Assembly (NCBI RefSeq): GCF_009695655.1
Contig: NZ_VUNM01000002.1
Coordinates: 178,907 to 242,906, forward strand
DNA from: Sharpea porci
Lineage (GTDB): Bacteria; Bacillota_I; Bacilli_A; Erysipelotrichales; Coprobacillaceae
DNA length: 64,000 nt
Reading direction: 5' to 3'
Positions 52,292 to 61,475 of this stretch are shown piece after piece. The notes beneath the pieces are model-generated. The model was not told the DNA's origin. It was given only the letters and a program-made list of their open reading frames with translations, and did no database searches. Both the position numbers and the translations under genes were made by a program. The stretch's first letter is position 1; each line of letters opens with the position of its first letter.

Positions 52292-54598
52292 TTATACTTT
52301 GTAATATCCCGATGTTGAAGCAATCTGATTGCGATATTCATGAAAGCTATTTGTCTTGTAAGCTTCTAAGACTTCATGGATTGTTTGGCAATCTTCATCG
52401 AGGAAGAAAAGTAGTGTTGAGATTGCAAGTGATCCATAGCTTTCAATCAGAATAGGCACATTGTGAAGAATATGATTACGACATCGTTCATCTGTGAAGA
52501 GCGTAAATTCATAGCCTTTGCGATCCACAAGTGTATAGGTATGTCCTTTACAACGATGACAATGCTTGATTTTCTTTTGGAAATAGTGCTGGGAAACAAG
52601 ACAGTGTTCAGTAATCATATTTTCCGTTTTTCCGTAAATCTGGACAATAAGTTCGTTTGTCACTTGACTCATCTTCTCAAGTTCCTGGCGACTAGTTTCA
52701 TAGGAAGCGATGATGCTCTCATTAAAGCTAGATGCACTTAGACTGTTTGTAATATTTAATCCGCTACCTAATATCACATGCTTATCTTTCCATAATCGAT
52801 ATAGACCATAATCGTTGACAATGAATGATTCCACTTGGTCGATTATTGGGTTATTTAAGATATTTTGGATATCTTCATCAGTATTGATACGAGGCATATA
52901 GAAGCATACAGGCTTATGATGCTTTACAAAGATATCAAAGGCATCATGAACAGTTTCCTCATCATAGTACATATAAACATTGTCCTCAGTCATGACAGTC
53001 TGTAGCTGTTCAATTGTTCTTACAACAATATAGTTATTTTTATGAGAAGTGTGTTGCTTTGGTTGTGGGAGCTCTTGAGGCTGTAGGTGATGAAGCTTTG
53101 TATGGGCAAAGCGGTCATTAAGGGTATCGACAGCATCTCTTCTTAAGCTATTAAGTAGAGAAATAGGAATGTTGATATTTTCATCCATATCGAGACTGAT
53201 CTGATCTAACATATAAATGGTTGAACCTAGCTTGCTGAGCTGCTTTTTAATGCGGGAGGCATCTGTTGGGGTATGGCGAGCTTCTTCAATAAGATGCTCT
53301 GAGGCAATTGTGACATGTTCTTCCCCACTAAGTGCTTCTAGCGATAAAAAGGCATCTTTATGGGCATGTAAGATGAAACTTATTGAACGGTATTTCTTTT
53401 CATGCATAAAAGTCTCATCGAGCTTCTTAAGGGTATCTACTGATACAGTTTTCATGACATCGCCATTAAAGACGGGTTGATCGAATTCGATTTCAACAGT
53501 TTCACCAGGATGTCCCGTATTAACAAGTTTACCTTTAAAATAAATCTTGTTAACAGGACGGCCAGCATCTACACTCTTGAAGAGAATGCTGTCACCTTGT
53601 TTAAGTTCATCGGTCAGCTTAATGGCAGCTACCTTGCGTTTACGATTATAGCCAGTGACTACGCCTAAAGGCATACCTCTGTTCCCTGAGAAATCCGTAT
53701 CGACTATATGTAGATCATGGAATGGGAAGCCTTTTGTATAATGACGATTGAACATCTGCTTCATATCATCAATGTCATCTTTTGTATAGTTCTCTTTTTT
53801 GCCATAGCAATGATCAACAGCCTTACGATAAGCCTTTGTAATAGCTGCAACATATTCAGGCTTTTTCATTCGTCCTTCAAGCTTTAAACTTGTCACATTG
53901 GCATCAATATACTCCTGTAAGTTGTCAATTGTACAAAGATCTCGTGGAGATAAGAGAAATGCTTCGTCTTCAATAACCTGACCATCTTCCTTTAGCTGAT
54001 AAGTCATACGACAAGGTTGCGCACAGGCACCACGATTACCGCTTCTTTTCCCAATCATACTACTCATTAAACATTGTCCGCTATAGGAAACACAAAGAGC
54101 CCCATGGGCAAAGACTTCAATCTCTAGGGAAGAATGTTCTTTAATATAACGAATTTCTTCAATAGTATTTTCTCTTGAAAGAACAATTCTCGTTACTCCA
54201 AGATCTTCAAAGTAACGAACAGCTTCTAAAGAATTAACCGTCATCTGGGTAGAGACATGAACTTCAAAATCAGGATATCTTTTTCTGACTGCCTTCAGTA
54301 AGCCGATATCTTGAATTAGCAAAGCATCTACCTGATATTCATAAAAATGATCAATATACTGGAATAGCTTTTTGAACTCTTCATCATGATAAAGAATATT
54401 CACAGTTATGAAAATACGCACATTACGTAAATGTGCATATTCAACAGCTTCCTTAATTTCAGGAAGAGAAAAGTTTTTTGCGAAAGCACGTGCAGAAAAA
54501 AGATCAGGGCCAAGATAGATAGCGTCTGCTCCATTCGCAATAGCTGCCTTTAAGCTTTCCATGTCTCCTGCTGGAGCAAGTATTTCAATTTTATCCAT
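52292..54598 (-). CDS. Peptidase U32 family protein, RlhA-like, with C-terminal DUF3656-type region
   Basis: 768 residues. Residues 1-330 are the U32 core: APAGDMESLKAAI, YLGPDLFSARAFA, VSTQMTV, FAHGALCVSYSGQCLMSS and the Cys-rich GNRGACAQPCRMTY, which is expected to hold an Fe-S cluster. Relatives hydroxylate 23S rRNA (RlhA) or tRNA wobble U (TrhP), using prephenate-derived precursors. Two more Cys near the C-terminus (KHCHRCKGHTY) may form a second metal site. Last gene of the parE operon. The peptidase name is historical. RNA target unresolved. Confidence 0.85.
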   Translation of the reverse strand: MDKIEILAPAGDMESLKAAIANGADAIYLGPDLFSARAFAKNFSLPEIKEAVEYAHLRNVRIFITVNILYHDEEFKKLFQYIDHFYEYQVDALLIQDIGLLKAVRKRYPDFEVHVSTQMTVNSLEAVRYFEDLGVTRIVLSRENTIEEIRYIKEHSSLEIEVFAHGALCVSYSGQCLMSSMIGKRSGNRGACAQPCRMTYQLKEDGQVIEDEAFLLSPRDLCTIDNLQEYIDANVTSLKLEGRMKKPEYVAAITKAYRKAVDHCYGKKENYTKDDIDDMKQMFNRHYTKGFPFHDLHIVDTDFSGNRGMPLGVVTGYNRKRKVAAIKLTDELKQGDSILFKSVDAGRPVNKIYFKGKLVNTGHPGETVEIEFDQPVFNGDVMKTVSVDTLKKLDETFMHEKKYRSISFILHAHKDAFLSLEALSGEEHVTIASEHLIEEARHTPTDASRIKKQLSKLGSTIYMLDQISLDMDENINIPISLLNSLRRDAVDTLNDRFAHTKLHHLQPQELPQPKQHTSHKNNYIVVRTIEQLQTVMTEDNVYMYYDEETVHDAFDIFVKHHKPVCFYMPRINTDEDIQNILNNPIIDQVESFIVNDYGLYRLWKDKHVILGSGLNITNSLSASSFNESIIASYETSRQELEKMSQVTNELIVQIYGKTENMITEHCLVSQHYFQKKIKHCHRCKGHTYTLVDRKGYEFTLFTDERCRNHILHNVPILIESYGSLAISTLLFFLDEDCQTIHEVLEAYKTNSFHEYRNQIASTSGYYKV

Positions 54599-55287
54599 TA
54601 TAGTTTATTTGCGAGATGATAACACATTTGAGCAGATGTTTTGGCAGCTTTCTTGAGATATGTATCAAACTGAATAGCATTTTCTCCTTTATCAAAGATA
54701 TCGGAAAGACCTCTTGTGATGATGAAAGGCTTCTTGAAGACATAACAAACTTGAGCAATTGATGCTGCTTCCATCTCTGCACACATAGCGTCAGGGAAGT
54801 ATTTCTTAATGCGTTCAACTTGTTTTTTTGTACTGACAAACTGATCGCCAGATGCAATTAAACCAACATAGGCATGTGTACCATTTTCTTCAAGAATTTC
54901 TTTTGCAAGCTGGACCATCTTTGCATCTGCTAAGAAAGCAATAGGCATATCAGGCACTTCGCCCATCGCACGACCAAAGCTAGTCAAGTCAAAATCATGG
55001 TGGGATACACGTTCACCAATGACAACATCCCCTACTTCTTCTTCCTGATTCAAGCCACCTGCTGAACCAACATTAATAACATGATCAATATCATAATCTT
55101 TCAAGAGAATGGTTGTTGAGATCGTCGCATTGACTTTACCAATTCCCCCCTGTACAACAACAGTTTCCTTGTTTCCTAAAAAGCCATGATAGAAGTGATA
55201 ACCACAATCTTCTTTTTCATCAATCACTTTCATTAAAGCCACAACTTCATCGACTTCTTCTTTCATGGCACCAATAATACCTAACAT
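54598..55287 (-). CDS. mtnN: 5'-methylthioadenosine/S-adenosylhomocysteine nucleosidase
   Basis: Hydrolyses MTA and SAH to adenine plus the thio-ribose sugar; relieves product inhibition of methyltransferases. 229 residues. Motifs: GAMKEEVDEV at the start, VINVGSAGGL, and AEMEAASIAQVCY with the catalytic Glu, RGLSDI with the catalytic Asp. The stop overlaps the U32 start by 1 bp. Logical neighbour of the SAM-dependent enzymes in this operon. Confidence 0.95.
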   Translation of the reverse strand: MLGIIGAMKEEVDEVVALMKVIDEKEDCGYHFYHGFLGNKETVVVQGGIGKVNATISTTILLKDYDIDHVINVGSAGGLNQEEEVGDVVIGERVSHHDFDLTSFGRAMGEVPDMPIAFLADAKMVQLAKEILEENGTHAYVGLIASGDQFVSTKKQVERIKKYFPDAMCAEMEAASIAQVCYVFKKPFIITRGLSDIFDKGENAIQFDTYLKKAAKTSAQMCYHLANKL

Positions 55288-55289
55288 AA

Positions 55290-56000
55290 TTACCTCACCT
55301 TCCTACATACAAAGATAACACGTTCACACTCTTCTTTATATGCATCAAAATCACTAAAGACTGTATAGGAAAATCCTGCTTCTTCAAGCATTTCACCATA
55401 TATTTCTACTGGCCATGTCTTCTGAATATGTATTTCATCAACACAATCATCATTTTCGCGATCAACAATAACGACATGATGTTTGATACAGCCAGCTCCA
55501 TCACTCTCGACATCCCAGGAGAAATCAAAATCTTCATCATGGGATTCTTCATGATAGTCATTGAGAATGACATTACATTTATAAAGACTATCAACATCAA
55601 AGATGAATGTTCCATTCATCTTCAATGCTTGATAAACATTCGCAAAGACATCTTTTACATCGCTTGCATCCAAAACATAATTCAAGGAATCACACAAACA
55701 TAAAACCAAATCCGTTTGTTGGTAACCTTCAAAGTTAGTCATATCCACACGTTTAAAAATCACATCTACATTTTCCGCCATTGCTTTTTCTTTAGCAACA
55801 TAAAGCATATCATCAGAGAGGTCGGTAGCGATAACATCTTTATCGTCTTTCGCAAGACGAATAGCGATTTCTCCTGTACCACAGCCTAATTCAAGCACTG
55901 ACTTATATGTGGCATATTTGTTGATAAAAGCGACATAATCTTCGTAGAATGCGGGATCCATTAAAGAATCATAGTAATAACTAAAATGCTCGTAACTCAT
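55290..56000 (-). CDS. yqeM: SAM-dependent methyltransferase, YqeM-like
   Basis: 236 residues, class I methyltransferase with SAM motif I VLELGCGTGEIA near residue 37, motif II VIATDLSDDML, and motif IV LVLCLCDSLNYV. Position after rsfS matches yqeM of the Bacillus yqeH-yqeM cluster. Substrate unknown. Overlaps rsfS by 1 bp. Confidence 0.85.
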   Translation of the reverse strand: MSYEHFSYYYDSLMDPAFYEDYVAFINKYATYKSVLELGCGTGEIAIRLAKDDKDVIATDLSDDMLYVAKEKAMAENVDVIFKRVDMTNFEGYQQTDLVLCLCDSLNYVLDASDVKDVFANVYQALKMNGTFIFDVDSLYKCNVILNDYHEESHDEDFDFSWDVESDGAGCIKHHVVIVDRENDDCVDEIHIQKTWPVEIYGEMLEEAGFSYTVFSDFDAYKEECERVIFVCRKVR

Positions 56001-56344
56001 TATTTTAAATACTCGCTGATATCAACTCTTGGCATATCGCCCCAAAGCTTCTCTAAGTTATAATTGTCTCTTGCTTCACCTTCAAAGATATGTACAACAA
56101 TATCCCCTAAGTCCATTAAAATCCACTGACTGTCACGTAAGCCTTCAATAGCTTTAACTTCATAGCCATTTAGTTCACACTGCTCTTCGACATTGTCTTT
56201 GATGGCATTAAGTAAACGCTGGTTACTTCCAGTACAAAGTACAAAATAATCAAATAAAGGACTTGTTTCACGCATATCAATAGCGACAATATTTGTCGCA
56301 AGTTTGTCATTCATTGCACGAACGATACATTCTAATTTTTCCAT
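56000..56344 (-). CDS. rsfS: Ribosomal silencing factor RsfS
   Basis: 114 residues binding L14 on the 50S subunit and blocking subunit joining in stationary or starved cells. Core motif DYFVLCTGSNQRLLNAIKD and WILMDLGDIVVHIF are intact. Follows the NadD-YqeK fusion without a gap. Confidence 0.94.
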   Translation of the reverse strand: MEKLECIVRAMNDKLATNIVAIDMRETSPLFDYFVLCTGSNQRLLNAIKDNVEEQCELNGYEVKAIEGLRDSQWILMDLGDIVVHIFEGEARDNYNLEKLWGDMPRVDISEYLK

Positions 56345-57436
56345 TTAGTTTTCTCCTATAAACTTATGATAGATTTCAAAAAATACGGGGTCGATTTCAC
56401 GATGGTTTGCCTTAGAAAAGTCATAAAAGCTCTGTAATGATTTTCTAAAGCCGGCATCGATATCCTTGTTACATAAAGCTATGTCAGCAGATGAGTCATA
56501 GCCTCTTAAAGGGTCAAGCTTATCTGCACAATATAAACATTTACCAAGCTTTGAAATCGTTGTAGATGCTGTTGTATGGTCTTCAATAGCTTTGAGAATT
56601 TCCTGATCGCCAATAAGAAATTCCTTCTCACATACATAACTTGAGAGCCACTGATGCCAAATAGGCTTAGGCTTTTCAAGATATTCAGGATAATACTCTT
56701 TCATCAGCTTTGTGGCCTCTTCGATTGGCATTTCTTTTGCGACATCATGCATAACTCCTGCTATATAGCCTTTTTGTTCATCAAGCCCATTATTTTTCGC
56801 AAACTGTGCAGTGAGCTTCGCAACAGATAAAGAATGTTGATAACGTTTCTTATGCATGCGATTTCTAATCATGCCATCAAGATAGAGGCCATGAGAAGAG
56901 ATATAATGAAGGACGTTTTGATCAAGCATCTGAATAGCTCCTTCCTTAATCTCAGAAGAACTGGCAGTGATGGGTGGGTTATCTATTTTAAGAAAATGAT
57001 ACTTTTTGAGATTTTCATGATCTTCTGGATAACCACCTCTATTGAAGGCAACAAGTTGTACAAGCTTTGAAATATCTTTGGCAGATTTCCATTTTTCAAA
57101 AGCACATGCTTGATCCATGCCCATTAAGAAATAAAACTGATCTTTGGGATAACGTACAACAAGGGTATGTAGAGTATCAATTGTATAATTCTTTTCATTA
57201 GAATCCTGATCAATTTCAATTGTACTCACTTGCATTTTTTCTTGATTGCCTATTGCTAGTTGCAGCATCTTCACGCGATCAGTATTACTAGCAGTGACAT
57301 TTTCTTTCCAGGGATTATGCTTTGTAGGAATAAACCAAAAGCTATCAAGCTGTAATGCTGCTATTGCTTCTTTGGCAATCTGGATATGTCCTAGATGGAC
57401 GGGATCAAAGCTTCCGCCTAATAAACCTATTTTCAT
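56345..57436 (-). CDS. nadD: Nicotinate-nucleotide adenylyltransferase fused to YqeK-type HD hydrolase
   Basis: 363 residues, nearly twice NadD length. Residues 1-187 are NadD: GGSFDPVHLGH (nucleotidyl transfer), WKSAKDIS and ITASSSEIKEG, forming deamido-NAD from nicotinate mononucleotide. Residues about 195-363 are an HD domain with QHSLSVAKLT, GVMHDVAKE, IEDHTT and ADKLDPLRGYD, like YqeK, a Co/Fe-type Ap4A hydrolase. In Bacillus nadD and yqeK are separate adjacent genes, so this is a fusion in place. Confidence 0.93.
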   Translation of the reverse strand: MKIGLLGGSFDPVHLGHIQIAKEAIAALQLDSFWFIPTKHNPWKENVTASNTDRVKMLQLAIGNQEKMQVSTIEIDQDSNEKNYTIDTLHTLVVRYPKDQFYFLMGMDQACAFEKWKSAKDISKLVQLVAFNRGGYPEDHENLKKYHFLKIDNPPITASSSEIKEGAIQMLDQNVLHYISSHGLYLDGMIRNRMHKKRYQHSLSVAKLTAQFAKNNGLDEQKGYIAGVMHDVAKEMPIEEATKLMKEYYPEYLEKPKPIWHQWLSSYVCEKEFLIGDQEILKAIEDHTTASTTISKLGKCLYCADKLDPLRGYDSSADIALCNKDIDAGFRKSLQSFYDFSKANHREIDPVFFEIYHKFIGEN

Positions 57437-57720
57437 GGTAATTTATAGAGGACTTTGTCACTGCGTTTATATAATGTGATGACATGACCAACAATCTGAA
57501 TGACATCTGCTTTTGTTTGAGTTGCTATTTCTAAAGCAGCTTCATTAGCCGTCTGTGGGCATGTTTGTAATAATCTGACTTTAATAAGTTCCTTGGCTTT
57601 CAAAGCATCATTAATGCTGTTGGCCTGTTTATGACTTACGCCATCCTTGCCAATCTGGAAGATTGGTTTTAACTGATGAGCCTGTGCTCGTAAATATCTT
57701 TTTTGTTTACCTGTTAACAT
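57433..57720 (-). CDS. yhbY: YhbY/CRS1 (CRM) domain RNA-binding protein
   Basis: 95 residues forming a single CRM domain: LTGKQKRYLRAQAHQLKPIF, IGKDGVS and VIQIVGHVITLYKR. It associates with pre-50S particles in E. coli. Located between yqeH and nadD as in Bacillus (yqeI). Overlaps the fusion gene by 4 bp. Confidence 0.93.
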   Translation of the reverse strand: MLTGKQKRYLRAQAHQLKPIFQIGKDGVSHKQANSINDALKAKELIKVRLLQTCPQTANEAALEIATQTKADVIQIVGHVITLYKRSDKVLYKLP

Positions 57721-57728
57721 ATTTTCTC

Positions 57729-58814
57729 CTAAATTAATGCATCTCTTACGAATACATCGATATCTTTTGGTACATATACTCTTACTTTATTGGCTGGTTT
57801 AACGGCAATAAAGCCTAAACCGCTAATGACAATTTCTTGACCATCTTTCAAAAAGTATTCTCGCATAACCATATCCTGCATTGTTGCGATTTGATCAAGA
57901 CAAGGTGATAATTCTTTATGATTGTTATAAAGTGAAGAAGCTTTGCTTGTTTTGGTGCGATGAATTTTAAGGCGTTTAGAGAAGAACGTTGTAATGCTTG
58001 CCTTCGTGTCACCTAAATAATCAAGGCGGGCGAGACCGCCAATAAATAATGTCTGATCACCATTAAGCTGGTAGGTCATTGGCTTGACTTCACCCTGGGG
58101 CATGATCAGTTTGAGTGTATCGGCATCAACAATATGTATATACTGATGCTTATTGATAATGCCAGGTGTATCATAAATGGCACTCTTTTCATCAAGGGGA
58201 ATCTTAATGAGATCAAGGGTTGTACCTGGGAATTCACTTGTTGTAATAAAGCCATCGCTTTGCGCATAATGCTTTAATAAGCCATTGATGAATGTTGATT
58301 TACCTACATTACTCATCCCAACGACATAGACATCGCGACCTTGACGATAGGAATCAATAGCATCATAAATTTCATCAAAATGATAATTTTTCTTACAGCT
58401 TGTCAATATAATATCAAGAGGCTTCACACCCTCTTCCTTAAGTCTTCTTCTTAGCCACATTTCAATATGATGGTCTTTAAGACTCTTTGGGAGGATATCA
58501 CGTTTATTAGCTAACAAGAGCACATCATTGTAACCAATATGGCGCATCAAGCCAGGAATTGCAGAACCATCATAGTCAAAGATATCAACAATATAGACAA
58601 CGAGACAATTCTTTTCTCCGATAACAGAAATCATTTTTAAGAAGTCTTCAGCACTTAAACTTGCATCAAATTGTTGATGATAATGCTGTAACTTAAAGCA
58701 ACGCTGACAAAGCACATGTTCACCTTGATTGGAACTTGCTGGGATGTAGCCTATTTTCTTCGGATCTGTCGACTGAATAACGGCGCCACAACCATAACAT
58801 CTTTTTTCTTCCAT
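57729..58814 (-). CDS. yqeH: Ribosome biogenesis GTPase YqeH
   Basis: Circularly permuted GTPase needed for 30S assembly, 361 residues. An N-terminal zinc finger (CYGCG and CQRCF) precedes the permuted motifs: G4 LANKRD, then G1 GMSNVGKSTFING and G3 DTPG. The C-terminal domain has a treble-clef-like TRAP fold. Spaced 47 bp from parC, with a small gap but no terminator. Confidence 0.94.
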   Translation of the reverse strand: MEEKRCYGCGAVIQSTDPKKIGYIPASSNQGEHVLCQRCFKLQHYHQQFDASLSAEDFLKMISVIGEKNCLVVYIVDIFDYDGSAIPGLMRHIGYNDVLLLANKRDILPKSLKDHHIEMWLRRRLKEEGVKPLDIILTSCKKNYHFDEIYDAIDSYRQGRDVYVVGMSNVGKSTFINGLLKHYAQSDGFITTSEFPGTTLDLIKIPLDEKSAIYDTPGIINKHQYIHIVDADTLKLIMPQGEVKPMTYQLNGDQTLFIGGLARLDYLGDTKASITTFFSKRLKIHRTKTSKASSLYNNHKELSPCLDQIATMQDMVMREYFLKDGQEIVISGLGFIAVKPANKVRVYVPKDIDVFVRDALI

Positions 58815-58861
58815 TCTTTCACCTCTTTACTTATTTTTACTCATATAATCACAAATTTCAA

Positions 58862-61465
58862 TTAGAAAGCATCATCGTCAAGAAGATCTTCTAAGGAAAT
58901 AGGTTCAAAGTGCTGTTCTTTTTTCGCTTTTTTGACAACCTTCTTTTCATGCTCTTCTTCAGGAAGATCAAAGAGATTAGGTTCTTGTTTGACTTCCATA
59001 TTAATGAGATCATCGCCTTCTTCTTTAAGGTCAATGGTATCTGTTGCTTTTACTTCAGGATTATAAATAAAGCTAATATCCTCTTCCAATCCCTTAATTG
59101 TACTCATGCGATTTGAAGTATTGGCATAATTGTAATCTGTTGGTGAAAGATTAATAGAATTGCTTTCACTGTAGATTGTCAGCTGATCATCATTGTCAAG
59201 AACATATCCAGCAATGACATCCTGCTCTTTTGTCTTTGGCTTTTTCGCAATAATGATGCCCTTAGCGCCACGTTTAGTAGCAGGAATATCGCTTATATGC
59301 AGACGCTTAAGACCGGCTGGCTTAGTGAAAATATACAAGGATTGAGTATGTGCTGGATCAAAGGCTTGCATGAAAGCCAATGTATCATTTTTTAGATTCA
59401 TTGCCTTTACACCACTTGCCTTTGGTGAAAGAATGGATACTTCGCTTTCACTAAACAATGTAGCATAACCTGCCCTTGAACCTAATACAAGACCCTCCTG
59501 GCCATTTGTATAAGCAACACCAACGAGCTTATGTGGTGCTTTGATATTGATGGCCTTATAAGTCTTTGTATAACGAGATACTTCAAAGTCTTGCAATAAG
59601 ACACGCTTAATCATACCATTATCACTCGCCAGTACAACATAGATTGGTGTATGGAAATCTTTGACAAGTAATGTTGAAATAATCTTTTCATCATTGCCCA
59701 TCTTCACAAGATAACTGATATGTTTGCCTAAATCTTTCCACTTAAAGTCTTCAATTTTATGAACTGGAATAAAACAATAATTACCCGCATCCGTAAAAGC
59801 TAAAAGCGTATCAAGTGTATTGGCTTTCGTTAAAGCAACAAGATAATCATTGTCCTTCTTGCCAAAAGCTGTATTCTCACTTGCTTTATAGCTACGCTCA
59901 CTGATTTTCTTAATATAACCATCACGCGTAAGAGAGACATAGCAATCTTCGGGAATGATCATTGCTTGCTGGTTAACAGAAGTATCTTCAATTTCATCCT
60001 TGATTTCAGTCAGTCTTGGTGAAGGATAATTCTTTTTGATGACTTTGAGCTCACTGATGATTACATTGCGGAGAACCTTATCGCTATCAAGAATGGCATT
60101 AAGTTCATTGATTGTTTCATTTAAAGCCATTTGCTCATTCTCTAAAGCGACAATATCTGTATTTGTCAGGCGATAGAGCTGCAACATGACAATGGCTTCA
60201 GCCTGATTTTGTGAGAAGCCAAATGTTGTCATGAGGTTCATCTTGGCATCACTCTTATCCTTTGAACCACGAATCACTCTGACAACATCATCAAGAATGC
60301 TGACAGCTTTAATCAAGCCAGCCACAATATGTTCTCGGTCAATCGCTTTATGAAGATCATATTTTGATCGTCTTGTCACAACGTCAATTTCATGATTAAT
60401 ATAGCCATCAATAATCTCACAGATTCCCATTTGAACAGGACGCTTATCTTTAATAGCAACCATATTGTAGGAATAATTCTTCTGGAGATCAGTATTCTTA
60501 TAGAAGTAGTTCAAAGTGTTGTTGGCATCAACATCTTTCTTTAAGTCAATGACAATTCTTAAGCCAGAACGATCTGATTCATCACGTACTTCAATAATTC
60601 CATCAATTGTCTTATTGAAGCGAATTTCATCAATCTTTCTAACAAGTTCAGCCTTATTGACTTCATAAGGTATTTCAGTCACAACAATCTGGTTGATGTT
60701 TTTCGCTTCTTCAATGGTACAGCGTGAACGAACAATAACTTTTCCTCGCCCATTCTTGAGAGCCTTCTGAATTTCTTTCTTTCCTTCAACAATTGCTCCA
60801 GTTGGAAAATCCGGCCCCTTAATAAACTGATAAAGATCATCAAATGAAGCATTGGGATGTTTAATCTTATAAATCGTTGCATCAATGACTTCACCTAGAT
60901 TGTGAGGGGGAATATCTGTTGCATAACCAGCTGAAATTCCTGTTGCTCCATTGACGAGGAGATTTGGATATTTTGCTGGAAGGACTGTTGGTTCATATTC
61001 CGTATCATCGAAGTTAAGTGACATCTCAACTGTATCTTTGTCAATATCTTTCAATAGTTCTAAGGCAATTGGAGCTAAGCGTGCCTCAGTATAACGCATT
61101 GCGGCAGCGGGGTCGTTATCGATGGAACCGTTGTTACCTTGCATGTCAACAAGTGGCATACGCATCTTCCATTCCTGGGAGAGACGTACCATCGCATCAT
61201 AGACCGAGGTGTCACCATGTGGATGATAATTACCAATGACATTACCGACAGTTTTTGCAGATTTACGATAAGGCTTATTAGGGAGATTGCCTTCTTTATA
61301 CATTGCATAGAGAATACGACGCTGAACAGGTTTCAAACCATCACGCACATCAGGAAGAGCACGGTCCTGGATGATATATTTGGAATAGCGGCCAAAACGG
61401 TCGCCCATGATGTCATCTAAAGACATCACTAACATGTTTGTATCAAGTTGTTTTTCTTTAGCCAT
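58862..61465 (-). CDS. parC: DNA topoisomerase IV subunit A (ParC)
   Basis: Breaks and rejoins DNA to unlink daughter chromosomes. 867 residues. The quinolone-resistance region has HPHGDTSVYDAM and the catalytic Tyr in AAMRYTEARL near residue 120; the C-terminal beta-pinwheel follows from about 500. The tail has about 45 acidic then basic residues. ParC, not GyrA: the partner at 61476 is ParE-like, and no GyrA-box (QRRGGKG) is visible. Confidence 0.9.
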   Translation of the reverse strand: MAKEKQLDTNMLVMSLDDIMGDRFGRYSKYIIQDRALPDVRDGLKPVQRRILYAMYKEGNLPNKPYRKSAKTVGNVIGNYHPHGDTSVYDAMVRLSQEWKMRMPLVDMQGNNGSIDNDPAAAMRYTEARLAPIALELLKDIDKDTVEMSLNFDDTEYEPTVLPAKYPNLLVNGATGISAGYATDIPPHNLGEVIDATIYKIKHPNASFDDLYQFIKGPDFPTGAIVEGKKEIQKALKNGRGKVIVRSRCTIEEAKNINQIVVTEIPYEVNKAELVRKIDEIRFNKTIDGIIEVRDESDRSGLRIVIDLKKDVDANNTLNYFYKNTDLQKNYSYNMVAIKDKRPVQMGICEIIDGYINHEIDVVTRRSKYDLHKAIDREHIVAGLIKAVSILDDVVRVIRGSKDKSDAKMNLMTTFGFSQNQAEAIVMLQLYRLTNTDIVALENEQMALNETINELNAILDSDKVLRNVIISELKVIKKNYPSPRLTEIKDEIEDTSVNQQAMIIPEDCYVSLTRDGYIKKISERSYKASENTAFGKKDNDYLVALTKANTLDTLLAFTDAGNYCFIPVHKIEDFKWKDLGKHISYLVKMGNDEKIISTLLVKDFHTPIYVVLASDNGMIKRVLLQDFEVSRYTKTYKAINIKAPHKLVGVAYTNGQEGLVLGSRAGYATLFSESEVSILSPKASGVKAMNLKNDTLAFMQAFDPAHTQSLYIFTKPAGLKRLHISDIPATKRGAKGIIIAKKPKTKEQDVIAGYVLDNDDQLTIYSESNSINLSPTDYNYANTSNRMSTIKGLEEDISFIYNPEVKATDTIDLKEEGDDLINMEVKQEPNLFDLPEEEHEKKVVKKAKKEQHFEPISLEDLLDDDAF

Positions 61466-61475
61466 CCTTTTCCTC

